From positions 14,787,240-14,851,239 of the forward strand of contig CM056558.1 in the NCBI GenBank assembly GCA_029721515.1: a stretch of 64,000 nucleotides of DNA. The letters run 5' to 3'. This DNA is from Synanceia verrucosa. Lineage: Eukaryota; Chordata; Actinopteri; Perciformes; Synanceiidae. The notes under the pieces are model-generated. The model was not told the DNA's origin, did no database searches, and worked only from the letters and a program-made list of their open reading frames with translations. Made by a program: the position numbers and the translations under genes. Each line of letters starts with the position of its first letter. Position 1 is the first letter of the stretch. This document shows positions 35,221 to 48,427 of this stretch, piece after piece.

Positions 35221-37100
35221 CAAATGGACCTGGAGTTCAAATTATTTTTTTCTCAAACTAATTTTTCAAGAATGAACTTTGATGCTCTATATGAAGCCCA
35301 AACTAACATTCATTCCAAACAAAAATAAACCCTAAGACATCCTTTGTATCAAACGGAATGTTAACATGTGAACTGAACATGAGCCTCATTAAATGTCTTG
35401 AAAGTAAAACCAGCTTCAGCCAGAGGCAGTGGAAACTAAATAAAATCACTCCTGTTTCCCAGAGCAACAGATACAAACCAGATGCTTAACAGTCAAGTTC
35501 ATACCAGTAGTCACACAGTTAGAGCATTTACTTATTGTTCAGAGATCCGTTTTGTATTTCTAATTCAAATGACGCTTTGACTTCATTTACTGAATAGAAT
35601 GAAAGTCAACGGTGGGTCGCATTAAACTGCTTTACAGACTGTTGGATACTGATTTCAATCTGAAGATCAACAGCGTCCTCAAGTGCTTGTTAGGAGATAA
35701 TGTAGTTTCTGAGGCTCTGTTATTGTAAACTCGGCTTTACTTTTGGAATATATTAAGTATAGTGCTGTCTGTGACTAATGGGTGTAATATAATGTGTGTA
35801 TAATGGGTGTATATAATGGGTGTATAAGACTGTATAGATTAACATTAGATATCAAGGTGATCTCTCTCATGTTCCTCACAATAAATGATCACTGTTGTAA
35901 TTCTGAATCATATATCACTATCAGCACATGTCACTTTTATTCATCTATTACTTGGTACCTTATAATGTTATTATATCTTATACTGTATGTTCTTATAGTA
36001 TTTTATATTGTTTCGTTTTGCACTATATTGCATTTTCTGCATTGAATCTGTTCAAATCTCCTGCTGTGGACGGCAACAAGGGCGCAAGGGTTAATGATTT
36101 TTTTCTTATCTTATATTTAGACTAAAATATATGCTGGGAAACGAAAAAAACAGGCATTTTAAACATGATAAAGTCTGTGTTACTTTGACAATGACGTATT
36201 TATGAAAAACGGTGTAGAGCAGAGACAAATTCAAGAGAGCTGGTCAAAATCCACAGAAATTACTGAGCTCAACGAGATCCTGCCTTCAAAATAAAATGAC
36301 GGGGTATGGGTACACTATGGTGTAAACAAAAACAATGATGCATAATGCCAAAAGCTTATTTTCATGTTGTTGCCAAGTTGTCTTTGTCTAAATGTGCTAT
36401 TAGGCTACATTTCTTGACTCGTACAGAAACAATGTGTTTTAAGCCATTTGTAGTGTAACATGCAGTTTTTCAGAAAATGTTGACAACATTCAGCTTCTTG
36501 TTGTCAGATCTTTTCATATTGAGTGACACTGCCATATAAGTGGAATACAGCCCAAGCAAGTGTTTGTAATTTCAAATTTTAATTTCATTTAAAAAAGCAG
36601 CTGTAAGGACACTGTTTAGAAAGTGCAGTATATAGAACAACAACAACACTATATAATAAGTCAAAATAATGTGAAGAATTTGAAAAGGATATTTGGTTTA
36701 TATACACCTAATTTTCTTCCAGGTTTTAGCTTGGATGTTATCTTCATCATGTTTAAACAGCATTGACTAAACTGTTAACAACAGCTAATAAGCAAAAAGT
36801 ATATATAGTACATAACAGAGATCCAAAATAAATTAGTTAGAAATAGCATCTGCACATAAAGCAACAGTGACCAGCAACATACATATATACTGTACATTGT
36901 ATGTTGTTTGTTATTGGTCACTGTTGAAATATAGCCAAACATTTCTATTGTTTCAGTAAATAGTTAACAAATAACAAAATATTAAATAATGCTGACTATA
37001 TATGCCTACATGAAATGGTGGTTACAGTATGTATGCATACTCTATATACTGCTTCCCAAAAAGTGGCAAAAAGTTTTGAAATTCGTTTTATTTTGAAATC
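35219..37100. other. Intergenic spacer upstream of kank3
   Basis: AT-rich sequence with no recognised gene or transposon. Short frames at 35794-36125 lack family resemblance. Confidence 0.4.
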
Positions 37101-37117
37101 AAAAACCGGACAACGCA

Positions 37118-37151
37118 TTTATATATTACGTAACTTGACGCCTTGACGTCA
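37118..37151 (+). promoter_or_regulatory. Candidate distal kank3 promoter: TATA-like, TTACGTAA and CRE sites
   Basis: Within 35 bases there are an AT-rich TATATATTA stretch, a palindromic TTACGTAA (37126-37133, the PAR-bZIP/E4BP4 consensus type) and a full palindromic cAMP-response element TGACGTCA (37144-37151). The candidate first exon with its strong donor follows within 100 bases. Function is inferred from motif content only. Confidence 0.35.
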
Positions 37152-37209
37152 CACGGGCATTTTTTTTCAGCTTCTCCTCCCAAACTTTTCTTACCATCTC
37201 CTGAAAGTC

Positions 37210-37250
37210 ATGACAAGTCTCAGTGAGACTGGACGGAGAGAAGCCAGAAG
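37210..37250 (+). CDS. Candidate distal first exon of kank3
   Basis: ATG at 37210 opens MTSLSETGRREARR and runs to a strong donor (AGAAG|GTAAGAAA) at 37250, ending in phase 2, which matches the exon at 49797. It lies 45-80 bases after promoter-like motifs. The evidence is splice signals, phase and reading frame only; it might instead be 5' UTR or unrelated. Confidence 0.35.
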
Positions 37251-40200
37251 GTAAGAAACAGCCTGAGGATCGATCATCAGCCATCAGCCTGATATGTATT
37301 GATTAGCTGGTTATTAGGGTCGACTCCATGAACAAACGACAAAACTCTGCTGCGTATTTTTAGTTATCAGTTGACTCAATGAGGAGAATTATCGATCACA
37401 ACTATCTTTGCAACGCTGGTAAGAAAGTTATATCTGCGGCAAGTATGCATTGTTGATTCCTCTATAGTATTTCTTTTACTGCACTGACGTATTTATCCTG
37501 TTGTGCATCATAGTTTTAAATTTCCATGAATATCTCAATAGAGACCTACAGTTCCTGTCTTAAAAGTCATAGTGTGTGTCTATAAAAGCTCACTGTAATA
37601 CTTATTCACCTCTATTATAGTTAATGCATGTTCCTTTTCAATTTGTCTTGGAATTTCTTAATAATTCAATTAATAATTTTAATTTTGTGACTCTCTTAGT
37701 ATACGACTATAAGTTAAACATGAGACAAAAGTGTTATATTCACCTCATTGTTAAAGTTCTTTTTCTTGAGATATACCTTGGCTGTGTAAAAGTGGTATTT
37801 GGGTTATGGTCTAAGAAGTATTATGTGAGCAGTAATTTCAGACATCAGTGTTCTCAGCAGATATAAACACATATTGTGCCTTTGTGATCATTCTTGTTGT
37901 TCCATTTATCAGTGCACGTCTTTTAAAAGCATCTTAAAATCCTTTGTTTTCTTTTGATTTTATAACGTGCCTTGTTTATTTTGTGCTTGGTACACTCAGC
38001 TCAGCTTGTTCTTGTCTCTTCAGCTCCCTCACTGATGCTCTCCTTTTCTTCTTATCAGTGCTTCTTGTATGTGGTTTGTTGCTTTGCTAGAGGCAGTATT
38101 TCTGCTACATGGGATGGAAATCCCCCCTCCACCTCCTCTATTGTCAGAACTGTTGAACCAAAGATGGTTGAGACCAAAGACAGAGCTCAGTGTGTCAATA
38201 GCTGGATGGATGTGTGAATAGACAGATAATTGTCTTCAAGCCCAACATATTAACTTAAAAAAGTGATGACATGTCAGTGTAGTGTTCACAACTTGTTTCC
38301 ACTGCCTCCATCGCTAAATGTCGGTTATTGCAGGTTTAAACACATTTAGGCATCTTTCTTAGCCATCCTACAATTTCCACACACAGATACCACAGAACAT
38401 TTGTTTTTTTCAAAAGCATTTGATGTCAAATGATGTTAGTCTGAGGTTTTGCAGAATTGTCAGATATTGTTGCTCTTTCTTGGGAGTGTTTACAGAGGAG
38501 AAGTGGAAGGGTTGGTTAAAAGGACCTGCACATATGACTTTAACTGCAAGTTTGAGAGTGTATCCATTTTAATGATGCCTGCTACTAGTTACGAGAGAGT
38601 TTCTGTAAGTTTTGGAATTTATGTCAAATTACGTAAACGTGACCATGGAGAATGGGGGAGTATTTATTGGCTTAGGAATAATGGTGCAGCAGACGTTTTG
38701 TTGAACTTTCACTTTAATGTTGTTTGGTGAAATGAAACAAAAATTAAAGCTAGAGTATATATATATATATTTTTTTAAATGGCTGCCTGCTGTCCTCTTA
38801 ACTGTAAATTGTCATTTTTTTAGATGGTGGTTGTTTCCTAATGTTGTTTTTTGTAAGACAAAGAAATTTGCCAAACTGACAACCCTGAGACAGTCTGCTG
38901 TACACTTATGACATAATAGATATCAAACTTTTTCTTTAATTTAGTGTTTATTGCTCAACAACCGTCTGACTGACTCTGGGGAACTGCTTTTCTGCAACAG
39001 GACTCTGGGGTTTGACTTACTGCTGTTGCTTCGAAAATAGATTCACTGTAATTTTAGTTGGAGGCAGTAGGAGGTCAGTGTTACACTAGGATACTTCCTC
39101 TCCTGGTTCTGTCATTTTTTTCATTTTATACATTTTTCTTAATTCATATATTCTGGCCTTGTTCACACTTAAGGTCAGAGGGAGGGAAGTTTAGTAATTT
39201 AAAACAGAATTCAATGTATGTGTGTGCTCATACTTGTGAGCTTGATAAGATGCATGCTTTTATATTTTTAGCTCTATTACAAGTGCTTTTAATTTTAGCA
39301 CCTTCAGACTGTGAGTTACTCTGTGCACCGCAGTGACATGATGACCAACGACAAAAACTGGATTCACCAGCGTTAAAATGATAGTATATGAATCAAAATT
39401 GCCTTTTTTTTTTCCACAGGTAATCTGATTGGTGTGCAATCCAGAACAACCCATGTATTGGCACTGAATTGTCGATGTGTGCACAAACAGTTTTCATTGA
39501 TCATTCATTGTCTTTGTTCACATTTTTAGTTTGGTAACAGTCTGTGTTTTCTTTGTTTTGGATTTCATCTCTAAGCATTCTGGTTAACATCACCTCTTGG
39601 ATGGACAGACATTTGCGGCCTGTAAGAATCCATCAAATTCTATTTTTATAATACTGTGCGTAATATAACCTGAAGCTTTTCCTGTTTGCAGACAAACCAG
39701 GTTGTTAAACATGATCTGACGTCACCTCACTGGATTCCTTTCGTATTGAATGACTAGCTTCTTGATAAGTCGATGTGAAGCACCACTAGTGCAGCTTTAA
39801 ATGTCATGAAGGTGTTGGTGGGGGCATGATGTTTCAGATACAAGTTAGATTTTATTCTATATCTTGTCAAAGTAAACAGCAGAAAACAGTGTGTCTGTCA
39901 CAAAGTAATGAGCCAGGAATTGGAGTTTGCATCGATTTGATTGACCAACACAGAATTTTGCCAAATGACATTGTATAGTTTTGCCAGCATCACCAAACCC
40001 ACTGTGTCGCTGGCACTAACTAAGTCCATTTTACAACTATACTCCACTACATAAAAGGAAATATTTGTTTTAGTTGCTGGTAATGTAGTTGTAGTTTTAA
40101 AGTATTATCATAGATTAAAGAACCTAATAAAATAGAAATGAGTTCAAAATAGTGCCATGTTGACAAACTTAAAGTAAAGTGCTGTTGTCGTTGCTGGACT

Positions 40201-42980
40201 GGCCTTGTTGAAAGGAACGAGAGGTCTGTGTTTTTTCAAGCAGAACAAAAGTCTGCTTGAAAGTGACCTGACACCTCTGTGAAAGGTGGCGCTGTTTGTT
40301 TTTTTAGTTCAAGGAGGGGTCTTGAGTCTGCACTCTTGTTTCATTATTAAAGTCTGGGTAAAGGGAAAATAAATATGTATAAGTATATCAAATTAGCTTC
40401 CAGAATATGCTGTATTCTGTGCTGTGCTCTTCAGTGTAATCACAGATGAGGGCTGTTGACGTGTACATGCTTTTCAGTGGCATCCTGCATCACTCAGGGT
40501 TTATTCTGCAAACATGACCATCTCACTGCTCTGCTGCATGCTGCTTTTGCCAAATGTTGATTAATGATCAATCATACAGCTCTCCTATACTTTAGAAATT
40601 GTATTATTATTATTATTATTATTATCTTTAATTAACAATTTTACAGCCACAACAGTAGAGATGGAGTCTAAGATGTATGAATAGCGAGTTTAACTAACTT
40701 GGTAGTGACTGGCCTGTGAGTCCAGACGTGGGACACCCAAGCAACCGGTTCTCATGCACAACAAGGAAAAACTAAATGGATTTTTTGACAGCCTACTGGG
40801 ATTTGTCCCGGTATGCCAGATGGCCAGTACACACCACTGCTAGCAAACTGTAGGCTGTGTTAAGCAAGTGTTGTAAGTCGCGATTGAGTGGGAGAACCAC
40901 TGATGCTGTTGATGGGGGAGGGGTTATGATAAGGATGGCCCCAATATGTCATCGAGACTTGGTCAGTCGCATCAAAAGATGATAAACACAACAATGTAGA
41001 CAACTCTGTACTGTTGAACTGCATGGAACAGCTTGGGTTCATGTTTACTTCCTGTTTATGTCATTCATGTATACCACAAACAGGAAATAAACACGTGAAA
41101 TGTTTATGTTGAAAGCAGTGAAATAGCTCACAGTTTTTCATGTTTCAGGAAATATTTTATATAATATACAATGTGGTAATAAATAAATCTCAGATGTTAC
41201 TGTACCCGGACTTGAAGGCTGATACTGACTAATTAAAATCACGAATATATTCTGTGCTCTGTAAAAGTCTGTGGTTTATTTAGTATGTTAAGTGTCGGGG
41301 CTGTGTGGAGCCTGATAGCAGCAGGCATCCAGGCTTTGAAAATGGAAATTACCACTTTCAGCTTCAAGACTGATCCTCTGATTGGAGTGGCTTTCCAAAT
41401 TATCCTTGAAAGGAGGAGAATCTTTTGAGGAATTCAGTGTGGTTGTGAGAAGCAGCTGTGAGTTTTCCTCATGTAGTTTTAGGTTTTACAAGCTAAAACA
41501 ATAGCTCTAGAGTTGGCTTCTTGCTGGACAGAAAGTGCAGACCACTTATACATAAGGACACACAGCGGAATGTAATAATTGGGAATTACACAACCATTTA
41601 ATAGTAAAACAAAGGCAGTTGTGTTGTAGCCATAGAGTTTCTTGTAATGCTAGTTATGCTTAGTCTTGTGATCTTAACTTGTAGAACTCAAGAAAACAAT
41701 TTAGGTGATTCTTGAAAACATTTTTGAAGATCTGAGTTTGAATTTAATTGTCTGCGCAATTTGTTCGTCATAAAGTCCTTCCTTTCCTTTTGGCCTTTTG
41801 AATAAATTCAATAAACTCTCCTTTTGACCTTTATTTAATTCTGATCGGACTCTTGAGTGAAATTACACACTGGAAAACTCAGTTATCTTTGAAAAAAGGA
41901 GATATTTCAGTTGTCTTGAGGTAATAGTTTTATTGTTGGAGAAAACTTGTGATAAGAGGCTTTTTTTTGAAAACAGATGTAGATAACTAAGTTAACAGTT
42001 AACAGACCGACCGTGAGTGAAAAGGTTGTGCCTCTGAATGGATCTATACGTTGCTCTGGCCTGAGGCTCTTATCTTGAGTTCTGGGGCAGTGCAACATCA
42101 TGAAGAGTTTATTAAAGAAATAAAAGGTTATTAAAGGACAAGGCTGGCTCTCATAGAGCCTGCTGATAATCTATAAGGCTACCGATATAGATATATTGTA
42201 TAGTTATTATCCAAACCACCAACTTGCTGATTTGCCTATCCTGTCTGCCCTAAACTGTCCTAGTGAAGCATTGATACACATTTCTCGCTCTGGACTAAAC
42301 AAAGACTGAGCAGTGTATGTGTGGGTCTAACAATAAACTACAGCGCTCATGTTCATCACAACAATGGAGATTTGTGGCATAGAGGAATTAGATGCTTCAA
42401 GTTTAATTTTTAGTGGGATCAGTTAATTTTTTCTCATCTTTTCACATGATTTGTTTCCATAAAGAATGCAGAATATCACCAGATTTTTCCTTGAAAATGT
42501 CGCTGTATATTAACTCATTGAGTGTCAATGATGTATATGTACATCAAAATCCAACTTGTCATATTTCAAGTAATGCATTCATGTCTGACTGACGCATGGA
42601 GCAGTGAGTGTCCTGTGAGGAGCTGCTGGCAGCTAAAGGAGTGGTTTAACTGTGAGTAACATGTCGACACTGAAAGGCTGCAGACGGGGTTAGATGCTGC
42701 AATTAGCATCAGTTATAGGCCATATTTGATTGACAGATGATTCAGATAATCACCAAGCAACAAGTATTCTTTTCATTTTTTTCCCTAACCCATCTTCAAT
42801 GATGGCTTCTCTGGCAGGTCAGGTTCGACTGGTTTGACTGCCGAAAAGGTCTGACTTTTCACTCTGCTTCAATTGGCCACATCTCTCTGTTTGAGAGTCA
42901 AACCACATCTGCTTTTGGAAACACGTCCTGCATGTCACTGATGCCACAAACTTGAACGCTTTTGTGCACTACTGAAGAGT
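37251..42980. other. Probable kank3 first intron, no gene seen
   Basis: If the 37.2-kb exon is real this is intron; otherwise it is intergenic. Open frames (37624-37866, 38449-38730) show no recognisable domain. A (TTA)n run lies at about 40604-40624. At 42512 a TTAACTCATTGAGTGTCA end resembles family M2, but no partner end was found. Confidence 0.4.
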
Positions 42981-43347
42981 AGAACTGGGTAGCAAACTGT
43001 GATAGTTTTGTAGCACCGACCGAATAGCTCTGTGTCAAAAAATGAATCATCTTTTGGTGCCAAATTCAGATACCCAAGTGTCTGCCAGCCATGTGTGCAG
43101 ATGGTACTAGGGACGGGGGGGCATGACACCAATTTTTCCCTTCCCACTTTCCCAGCATAAGGTGACAAACGTTGCCGGTAAAACAGGACAATGGTGCGTT
43201 CTAGTTGTATACAAATGTAGGAATTTCCAAGTCAGAATTTAAATAAAAAACTTATTGACGTATCGAGTATCGTTCTAGAACTGGTATCAAAACAAACATT
43301 CTGAAATTGGCATTGTATCAAAATATTTTGAATGATACCCAGTCTTA
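42981..43347 (-). mobile_element. MITE family M3, inverted partial copy
   Basis: From GAACTGGGTAGCAAACTG through TTTTGTAGCACCGACCGAA and GATACCCAAGTGTCTG it matches the reverse complement of the right part of the element at 48428-49248. The end GATACCCAGTCTTA is the other terminus, so this is a shorter copy in opposite orientation. Confidence 0.65.
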
Positions 43348-44647
43348 CTGAAGAGAGAGAAGTTTAGTTTGTGGGTGTAGTCAAACTTTCTGTGATTGCA
43401 TCTTGAGATTTTGAATTTGAGGCCTGAGAAAATGTCTCTGAGGACAAAGAGAGAGTGAGGCCAGTTTCAAACTGGCTTTGCAGCACAGAGATCTCTTGTG
43501 TTCACTGGCTCATAATGGAGGAAATGTTGTGTTTAGCACTGTGGAAAAGCACCTCTGCCCTATGAAGTCATGTTGAACAACACTGACATGTTCAGTTCCC
43601 ACTGCAGCAGATGAAAACAGTCTTTTATGATCTAATTTTATTCTTTTTTTCTATTCACGTCTGTCTTTTTAAATCGTTTGAATTTTTCTGTTACCTTTTT
43701 ATTTATTTCCTGTTTCTCGTTTCATATATCTAAGAATATATATGTATATATATATGAGCAGGTGCGTTTGCAGGAGACTTTTCAAAGACTTGAGTACTCT
43801 CAGTACCTTGTCATTACCCCACTGCTCTCCATCAAAGAGATGCGGAACTGTATAATTTCCACAAGTGAAGGAAACATGATGATATAGGTATAATTCGGTT
43901 GTTTTTGGGCAGAAAGCTGTCAACATCTGGTCCTGTTCTGTAGTTATGAGAATCAAACATCTGGAGCCCCCAGTTGCTAGACTGTTGTGAAAAACACAAA
44001 TGGGTCACAGTCTTAGACACAAATGTGTGGACACCTAAGATCTAGGTCAACCTAGAGAGACTTTTAGAGATGCACAAAGCTGCTTTATTTGAGTTGGTTG
44101 CTTGGTGAGAAAACAGAGCGCTAGAGTGATTAGAGAAAAAGTAAATATACTTAACTTGTAGCTGGAAAACTCAGCTGAGTATTTTCTTGTGCATTTACAA
44201 AGCAGTTTAGAAAGGTTCAGTTTGTAATGTCAGTAAAACAGGCCTGGAGAGTTTTGTCTCACCACAGAGGGAAAACAAGCTACTTTAGTCCAAAATGCAA
44301 CGTGACATCAGAGTTGGAAACTGGCTAATTGGGAAAAACTTGATTTGTGAGCGCTGCTTTGTTTCAGGGAGGGGTGAGGGGCTTCAGTGTCAGCTGACTG
44401 GATGCTGCTGCTGCTGCTGCTGGCATACAAACTGTGCTGCTCTGCAAACTGATGCTGACATCATTTGCAGAAAGAAATACCTAATGTTGCTATTCCAGAA
44501 GTTCAGTCATGTCATGTCAGGTCTTTTGGTTCTGTGGTCGTCCATGTTTGAATCTTTACTGCACCAAGAACCACAATGCAGTTTTCACAACAGCAACAAA
44601 AGTTATTACTGGCATGAGAAAATTTATACCAAAATACTTTAAGGACT
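43348..44647. other. kank3 upstream/intron, no gene seen
   Basis: Unique-looking DNA. A short TATA run lies near 43738-43755 and a (CTG)n run of six units at about 44404-44421. No gene was recognised. Confidence 0.4.
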
Positions 44648-45027
44648 TTAACTCACTGAGTGCCAGCCGTTTTATAAACCAGAAAAAAGTGCCTTGTTCC
44701 GGCGTTTTTGAGTCCCACACAATATTCTGTACTATGTCTCTGAAAACACTGAATAGCTCAAATAAAAGAAGAGACTCTATTTCATCACGAAAAAAGGTTG
44801 ATTTTTACCTTGTTCCATTCTTGTTTTATCTGGAGGAGAGTAGAGGACTTTTTGTCCAGATTGTTTTGCTCTCTAATCTCGATCATCTCCACTTCCTGCT
44901 TTGGCAAATAATGTCTCTTTATGCTCTGACTACATCTCCCAGAAGCCCCAACATTACTCACAGACTGTGGGAGACTGTGAAAAAACACTTTGACGTATTA
45001 TTACGTTGATGGCACTGAAAGAGTTAA
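44648..45027 (+). mobile_element. piggyBac-like MITE, family M2 copy 2
   Basis: TTAA at 44648-44651 and 45024-45027, with inverted ends CTCACTGAGTGCCA / CTCTTTCAGTGCCA. The body includes TGAATAGCTCAAATAAAAGA and CTACATCTCCCAGAAGCCCC, shared with the other two copies. No coding capacity. Confidence 0.75.
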
Positions 45028-45806
45028 GTGAGAGGCAGGAACACAAAGTGGGATTTTTATACCAAGACTGATTTGACAAACTCATCCGAAGAAAATAAAA
45101 TGTGAATGTGAATGCATCAAAGCATCGATGAGGCTACAGGTGTGCTGTGGGAGTTGAAATACATTTAAATTAAAAAAAAAACATGTCTGGTGTGAAACGG
45201 CTTTTCCCCACCAACTTTTTTTTTGTGAGTTGGTATGCTTGGACATGGGAAACTTAACATGTTTCTACACACAGAAACAGGTAGTATATAATTAACTGCG
45301 ACAACAGCCTTAACTTCCCCAGCAACTTTATTGAATTCACTTTGTGACATTTTGAGCGTGGATACATTTGGGAAAAAGCAGGGAACATAGAGGGAACGGG
45401 CTGTGTGTCTGGTGTGGAGAAAACAACGAGGCCTCACAAAACTTCTCGAAAACATTGTTGCCACCAAACAGGCATAAAGCCTCATTGTGGAGGCTGAATG
45501 TGCCTGATTGTGTTTGCTGGAGAATCTGGAAGGAAGAGGGAGGGGAGGCAGGATGTATGTGATGTTTGAAGTCAACCTGATTGTTATTGTGAAGATTTGT
45601 CATTTTATCTAGGTACAGGAGGAAATGCAAAAAAGTTAAAGAGATGTGACGTCAGTGTGTGATTTATGATGAAGTCACATATAGGTGGGTGTATGTATGT
45701 ATAATGTAGAAGTGACAGTGTTACTGTGTGTGCCACTTAAACACTTGAGCCTTCGGCCAAAAGTGATAACACGTTCACCTCCATGTGATGCATCATGTGA
45801 TGTTGG

Positions 45807-45810
<4 letters not shown>

Positions 45811-45873
<63 letters not shown>
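45811..45873. repeat. (TG)n microsatellite
   Basis: About 62 bases of perfect TG repeat. A short (CA)n array at about 45990-46013 lies 120 bases downstream on the same strand. Confidence 0.95.
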
Positions 45874-45874
<1 letters not shown>

Positions 45875-46175
45875 TCAGTGGTTCTATTTGTTCAGCTCTC
45901 AGTTTTTGCTTGTCTGCTCGCCAGTGTTTTCCTGCTGCCTTCAGGAAGCAGCTTTCAGGACGGCCTGATGGGTTTCCTGGCAGGACCCCCACACACACAC
46001 ACACACACACACACGCACAGGAGGGCCTCTGCTGCTGGGATATATCTGTAGTTTCCTGAAGGGAAGCCCACTACTCCCCCAATAAATCCCCCTCATCACC
46101 ACACACACATAACCCCTTCATGCCCCTGTGGGAGACCTCCCATTGTCTACCATTAGGAACTGGTAGATGGGGGAG

Positions 46176-46177
<2 letters not shown>

Positions 46178-46209
<32 letters not shown>

Positions 46210-46237
46210 GTGTGTGTGTGTGTGCGTGTGTGTGCGT
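46178..46237. repeat. (TG)n microsatellite, interrupted
   Basis: A TG repeat broken by TAGG and CG variants. A further TG array lies at about 46413-46440. Confidence 0.9.
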
Positions 46238-46408
46238 GCCTTCATGCAATCACAGACGTTCATATTTCCATTTTTCTGATCATTTTTGTCAGTTTTTTGT
46301 TACCAAAAAAGTTTCCTTTGATCAATCGCATTAATCATTTGTTTCAGCTAGGATTCAGTTGGAGCATAATGTAAACACAAACAGTGATTGCTTTGAGGAT
46401 GAAATTAA

Positions 46409-46440
<32 letters not shown>

Positions 46441-46444
46441 AGTG

Positions 46445-48427
46445 CAGATTTCTGAATGGGTTTTTTTTCTCATGCAAAGCAGTCAGATAGTAAAAGTTGC
46501 TGTCTTTCACTCCCTCCCTGACTTGACTTCTCAGAAAACATGGTGGGAACGAGGTCATTGTTTCAAAATATGGCCTCCGAGCCTCAAACCCTAAGCCACT
46601 TCAACATTTCCTCCTCCACCAAATGCAGGACAATGCTGTGTTCTCTTCTTCACGAGCCCGCTCTTGGATGACGTGGTGCTCTCCACTCGTCACATGTTCC
46701 TACTGAACACGAGGAAAAAAAACTTTACCAAAAACAAACCCTGCACTTGACACTTTCAGTCACTAAAGTACAACATTCTTCCAAGTTAGTTTTTTTTCAG
46801 TAAATGCTAATTTTATTCCTAAGGGAGGATGCTACACTTCTGCAATAGTATCAGTTGTAACCACAGTATGAGTTCAGTGCAGAGCAGGGTGGACTGGCTC
46901 AAATCTAAAACTCTACACCCACAGTTGTTCAGTTCTCCTGTGTTACAGATGTTTCAGATGTCACTTGTTAAACATCCAGATCTGGATATAAGTGTTTTAG
47001 ATCATTTGAAACTGAACTGCTGGTTTGTTTACAACTTTGAAAATCATCTGACTGCCGTTTTAAGGCTGTTCAGTGAGTCTGAAAAACAGTGAAGTTTATC
47101 TGTTCACAATAAAAACACAATTGGGCGTTTACCAAATTAAGGTGGTATGCCCACGATGTGTTCACTGAAATTTGTAGCTGTGAACATCGTCTGCAGGATC
47201 GTGTGTGTGTGCGTGCGCGTGTGCGCACTTGCTTACATGCATTTATGGGCATTTGTTTCTTGACAGCGTGGCTCTCAGCTGGTCAGGATCAGGCGTTGCA
47301 GAAAGAAGGAATGTAGCTTCTCCCTGAGGTCTGTAATTTGCTGTCTGTCATCAAATCAGAGAGAAAAACAGCAACACTTGAGAGGAGTGTGCGGTGGGTG
47401 AGAAAAGCAGAGGAGAGATGAGTCATGATGGAGAGATGAAGAGTTTGAAAAGAGGAGGTGAAGAAAGAAAGAAATTAAAAATACAGAAATGGATATGTCT
47501 CACTTTTTCTGGGTTAGTGCTATTGTTCCAGCAATTCATCCTCTGATACTGTACGTGAATATTGAGTCATTAGTCAGCACATTAGATGTTTAATATGAAC
47601 TTAAAACTTAGATTTTTTTAGTAGTGCAGTAGTCTTAGTAGTTTTCGGCACTATCCAGTCTGACTGACTGATTGGAGTTTGGTGTCTGCTGCTCTGCACT
47701 AGAACACAAGAACACATCTGATCATGAGTGCAGGCATGCAGCATAAATTGCATACACTGAAGACCAATTTTTTTCAACTTCTAAATATCTAAGCTGTCAT
47801 GTGAGTGTTTATAAGCTCTGGTTAGCTTGTATTTGATACTGAACAAACTCAAAGTACAGTAAACTACCTCCGTCTGGTTTGGATCAAAGTAAATAAACGA
47901 GGTGAGGTCACATCTTTGAATACCTTTTCGTATAACTTGTCTGATTGGCTCCGATGCTGCAGTAGCAACACTGAAGAGAAACAGAGCGCTGGCTGATAAG
48001 AAGGTATTAAGCAGAAATGTCGTCATTGTTTTTTTTTCTTCCACTGCATATTTTAATTCATCTATTTTTCAAAATAACTTGTGAAAATGAATCCTCTGTC
48101 TGTCTGAATGTTGTGGTCTTTAGTTTGACAATACGCTGTCTGCTGCAGCTGACAGCATGTGTGTGTTTAGAGGTTATCGGTAGTCAGTCCGCTAGAAGGA
48201 CAACCAGCGTGTTGCAACAGTATGCGTTAGGAATGTGCCCGAGGCTGCTGGAAAACACACATGTTTAAAACAAAATGAATGACTGCATGTATGTGAGGTC
48301 TGTGTGTAGATGGAGGTACAAATTACTGTATCGGGGACTGTCTTTGAAATATGTATAAATATGTGTACACAGTGTTATCTGTGTTTTTGTGTTGCACAAA
48401 TTCTTCTCTGTTTTAAAAGTTGCCTGC
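46445..48427. other. kank3 upstream/intron, no gene seen
   Basis: No recognised repeat or gene. Short open frames at 46829-47092 and 47781-48044 have no family resemblance or splice context. Confidence 0.4.

Noticed and set aside
38449..38730. 93-codon frame as a possible small gene
   Set aside because: No recognisable domain, no splice or promoter context, and AT-rich composition like the surrounding spacer.
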